A stretch of 8,664 bases of DNA from Verrucomicrobiota bacterium (GTDB lineage: Bacteria; Verrucomicrobiota; Verrucomicrobiia; Limisphaerales; AV2): the NCBI GenBank assembly GCA_003219345.1, contig QHOP01000018.1, positions 1 through 8,664 on the forward strand. Reading direction: 5' to 3'. Position numbers and translations under genes: made by a program. The notes beneath the pieces are model-generated. The model was not told the DNA's origin, searched no databases, and saw only the letters and a program-made list of their open reading frames with translations. Shown here one piece after another: positions 6,768-8,664 of this stretch (its first letter is position 1; each line of letters begins with the position of its first letter).

Positions 6768-8664
6768 ATGGCTGAAATCAAACGCTCCACTTTGTTTGGC
6801 AAGCTGAATCCCCTCGGCTACAAATCGATCGAAGCCGCCACCATCTTTTGCAAGATGCGCGGGAACGCTTACGTCGAAACGGTGCACTGGCTGCACCAGC
6901 TCTTGCAGCAGCAGGATTCCGACGTGTTGCGGATCATCAAACATTTCGGCCTCGACACCTCGCGCCTTGCCGCGGACCTGGTTGGCGCGCTGGACCGCCT
7001 GCCCCGGGGCGCCACGGCCATCAGTGACTTCTCGCCGCACATCGAGACCGCCCTGCAGCAGGCCTACCTCTATGCCACGCTGCTCTACGGCGATTACCAG
7101 GTTCGCACCGGATACCTTATCATCGCCTTTCTGAAGACGGATTCCCTCCGCAACGTCTTTCTCGGCCTCTCGCGCGAATTCACCAGGATCAAGGCCGAGC
7201 AGCTTACGGACGAACTGGGGAAAATCGTCGCTGGCTCGCCTGAAGACGCCATGCGTGCCAGCGACGGGTCCGGCCTGAGCGCGGACGCCGCCCCCGGTGA
7301 AACCAGCGGCGCCATTCCACCCGCCGAGATGGGCAAGCAGGAGGCCCTCAAGCGATTCACCACCGACCTGACCGAAAAGGCGCGCAAAGGCGAAATTGAT
7401 CCCATCGTGGGCCGCGACGAGGAAATCCGCCAGTGCGTGGACATCCTTATGCGCCGCCGCCAGAACAACCCGATCCTCACCGGCGAAGCGGGCGTTGGCA
7501 AAACTGCTGTGGTCGAGGGGTTCGTGCATCGCATTCTCGCCGGTGACGTGCCGCCGGCGCTCAAGGACGTGACCATTCGCGCGCTGGACGTGGGATTGCT
7601 CCAGGCCGGCGCGAGCATGAAAGGCGAATTCGAGCAGCGCCTGCGCGGTGTGATTGACGAAATCCAGACCTCACCCAAACCGATCATTCTTTTCATCGAC
7701 GAAGCCCACACGCTCATGGGGGCCGGTGGCAGCGGCGCCAGCGACGCCGCCAACCTGCTCAAGCCCGCCCTCGCCCGCGGCACACTCCGCACCATCGCCG
7801 CCACCACGTGGGACGAATACAAGCGCCACATTGAGAAAGACCCCGCGCTCACCCGGCGCTTCCAGGTCGTGAAAGTCGAGGAACCGGGTGAAACCAAGTG
7901 CACGCAGATGATGCGTGCCGTGATGGTCCCATTCGAGAAGCACCATAAAGTGCAGGTCCTCGACGAAGCCATTGACGCCGCTGTGCGCCTGTCGCACCGC
8001 TACATCGCGGGGCGCCAGTTGCCCGACAAAGCCGTGAGCCTGATCGACACGGCGGCAGCCCGCGTGGCTGTGAGCCAGCACGCCGTGCCGCCCGAAGTCG
8101 ATGATTGCCGCCGTCGCATCCAGTCGCTGGAGACGGAGTTGGGAATTCTGGGCCGTGAAGCCGCCACAGGTCTGGACCACCAAGCCCGCGTCGTTGAGAT
8201 CAACGACAAGCTGGCGAAGGAGAAAGAAGAGTTGACCGGCCTGGAGAAGCATTGGAACGAGGAGAAAGAACTCGTTAATAAGATTCTCGAGCTGCGCGCC
8301 AAACTCCGCGCCGCCGGTTCGACCATCGAGGCCGCGCCGAACGAAATGAAGCCGGCCGGCCCGAAAAACGCCATCACGCCCGAAGAACGCGACAAGCTGC
8401 TCGCTGAGTTGAAGGAACTTCAGGACAGATTGAAACAGTTCCAGGGCGAATCGCCGCTGGTTTTCCCCAGCGTGGATGCGAACGCCATCGCCAGTGTGGT
8501 GGCGGACTGGACCGGCATCCCTGTAGGCCGGATGGTGAAGAACGAGATCGAGCAGGTCCTTGGCCTGGCCAATATTCTGGAGCGCCGCGTGATCGGCCAG
8601 CGGCACGCGCTGGAGCTGGTGGCGCGCCGCATCCACACCAGCCGCGCCCGGCTCGACAATCCGA
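6768..8664 (+). CDS. clpV: T6SS sheath-recycling AAA+ ATPase ClpV/TssH (3' partial)
   Basis: ClpV (TssH) is a hexameric Clp/Hsp100 ATPase that disassembles contracted TssB/TssC sheaths for reuse in the cytoplasm. The 632 visible residues give an N-domain (about 1-160, with LFGKLNPLGYKSIEAA and VHWLHQLLQQQDSD blocks specific to ClpV), then the first AAA+ domain: Walker A GEAGVGKT (239-246), Walker B LFIDEAH (308-314), the TIAATTWDEY region (342-351) and paired arginines R363-R364. A coiled-coil middle domain follows (about 435-560). VVADWTGIPVGRM near 576-588 marks the start of the second AAA+ domain, whose Walker A lies beyond the window; about 240-270 residues are missing. The ATG at 6768 gives the family N-terminus but has no Shine-Dalgarno sequence. 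An in-frame ATG at 6696, inside tssG, has GGAG 4 nt upstream and would add 24 residues. Both key ATPase motifs in view are intact. Confidence 0.96.
   Translation, partial: MAEIKRSTLFGKLNPLGYKSIEAATIFCKMRGNAYVETVHWLHQLLQQQDSDVLRIIKHFGLDTSRLAADLVGALDRLPRGATAISDFSPHIETALQQAYLYATLLYGDYQVRTGYLIIAFLKTDSLRNVFLGLSREFTRIKAEQLTDELGKIVAGSPEDAMRASDGSGLSADAAPGETSGAIPPAEMGKQEALKRFTTDLTEKARKGEIDPIVGRDEEIRQCVDILMRRRQNNPILTGEAGVGKTAVVEGFVHRILAGDVPPALKDVTIRALDVGLLQAGASMKGEFEQRLRGVIDEIQTSPKPIILFIDEAHTLMGAGGSGASDAANLLKPALARGTLRTIAATTWDEYKRHIEKDPALTRRFQVVKVEEPGETKCTQMMRAVMVPFEKHHKVQVLDEAIDAAVRLSHRYIAGRQLPDKAVSLIDTAAARVAVSQHAVPPEVDDCRRRIQSLETELGILGREAATGLDHQARVVEINDKLAKEKEELTGLEKHWNEEKELVNKILELRAKLRAAGSTIEAAPNEMKPAGPKNAITPEERDKLLAELKELQDRLKQFQGESPLVFPSVDANAIASVVADWTGIPVGRMVKNEIEQVLGLANILERRVIGQRHALELVARRIHTSRARLDNP

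Noticed and set aside
7671..8636. A 321-codon antisense open frame opposite clpV
   Set aside because: It lies opposite the conserved ClpV ATPase and middle domains and shows no independent coding signal.

Overview
The window is the core of a type VI secretion system (T6SS) cluster, read entirely on the + strand with very little non-coding DNA. The order is tssB (5' end outside the window), tssC, hcp, tagJ (impE), tssE, tssF, tssG, clpV/tssH (3' end outside). All eight genes were identified by reading their conserved family motifs; no database search was run. DNA is GC-rich by eye. The sequences resemble those of TagJ-containing T6SSs. The host is a diderm bacterium. I suspect a non-proteobacterial phylum such as Verrucomicrobiota, Acidobacteriota or Planctomycetota, but this is weakly supported because no taxonomic marker is present.

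Layout: 2-1901 encodes the contractile sheath (TssB, TssC). A 114-nt gap that can fold into hairpins leads to hcp, the inner tube (2016-2501). A strong intrinsic terminator (2535-2571) ends 5 nt before the tagJ start. From 2577 the genes are tight or overlapping: tagJ, tssE, tssF and tssG (accessory protein, then baseplate), then clpV, which runs off the right edge. There is no gene-free stretch over 300 nt and no RNA gene, insertion sequence or CRISPR array. Membrane-complex genes (tssJ, tssL, tssM), tssK, tssA, vgrG, PAAR and effectors are not in the window.

How they work together: TssE, TssF and TssG form baseplate wedges on which the Hcp tube and the TssB/TssC sheath polymerise. Sheath contraction fires the tube, and ClpV, probably helped by TagJ, disassembles the contracted sheath for reuse.

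The oddest point is the tssF/tssG junction. TssG begins at a well-supported start but lacks the N-terminal segment that normally carries the FFQAVRLLE-like motif. TssF has no stop where the family usually ends and runs about 40 codons into tssG in another frame. One in-frame deletion of roughly 100-140 bp would explain both. Other points of interest are the terminator inside the cluster abutting a start codon that lacks a Shine-Dalgarno sequence, and a better-placed but out-of-frame ATG just before tssE. I did not find a previously undescribed system here; this is a recognisable T6SS core with local irregularities.
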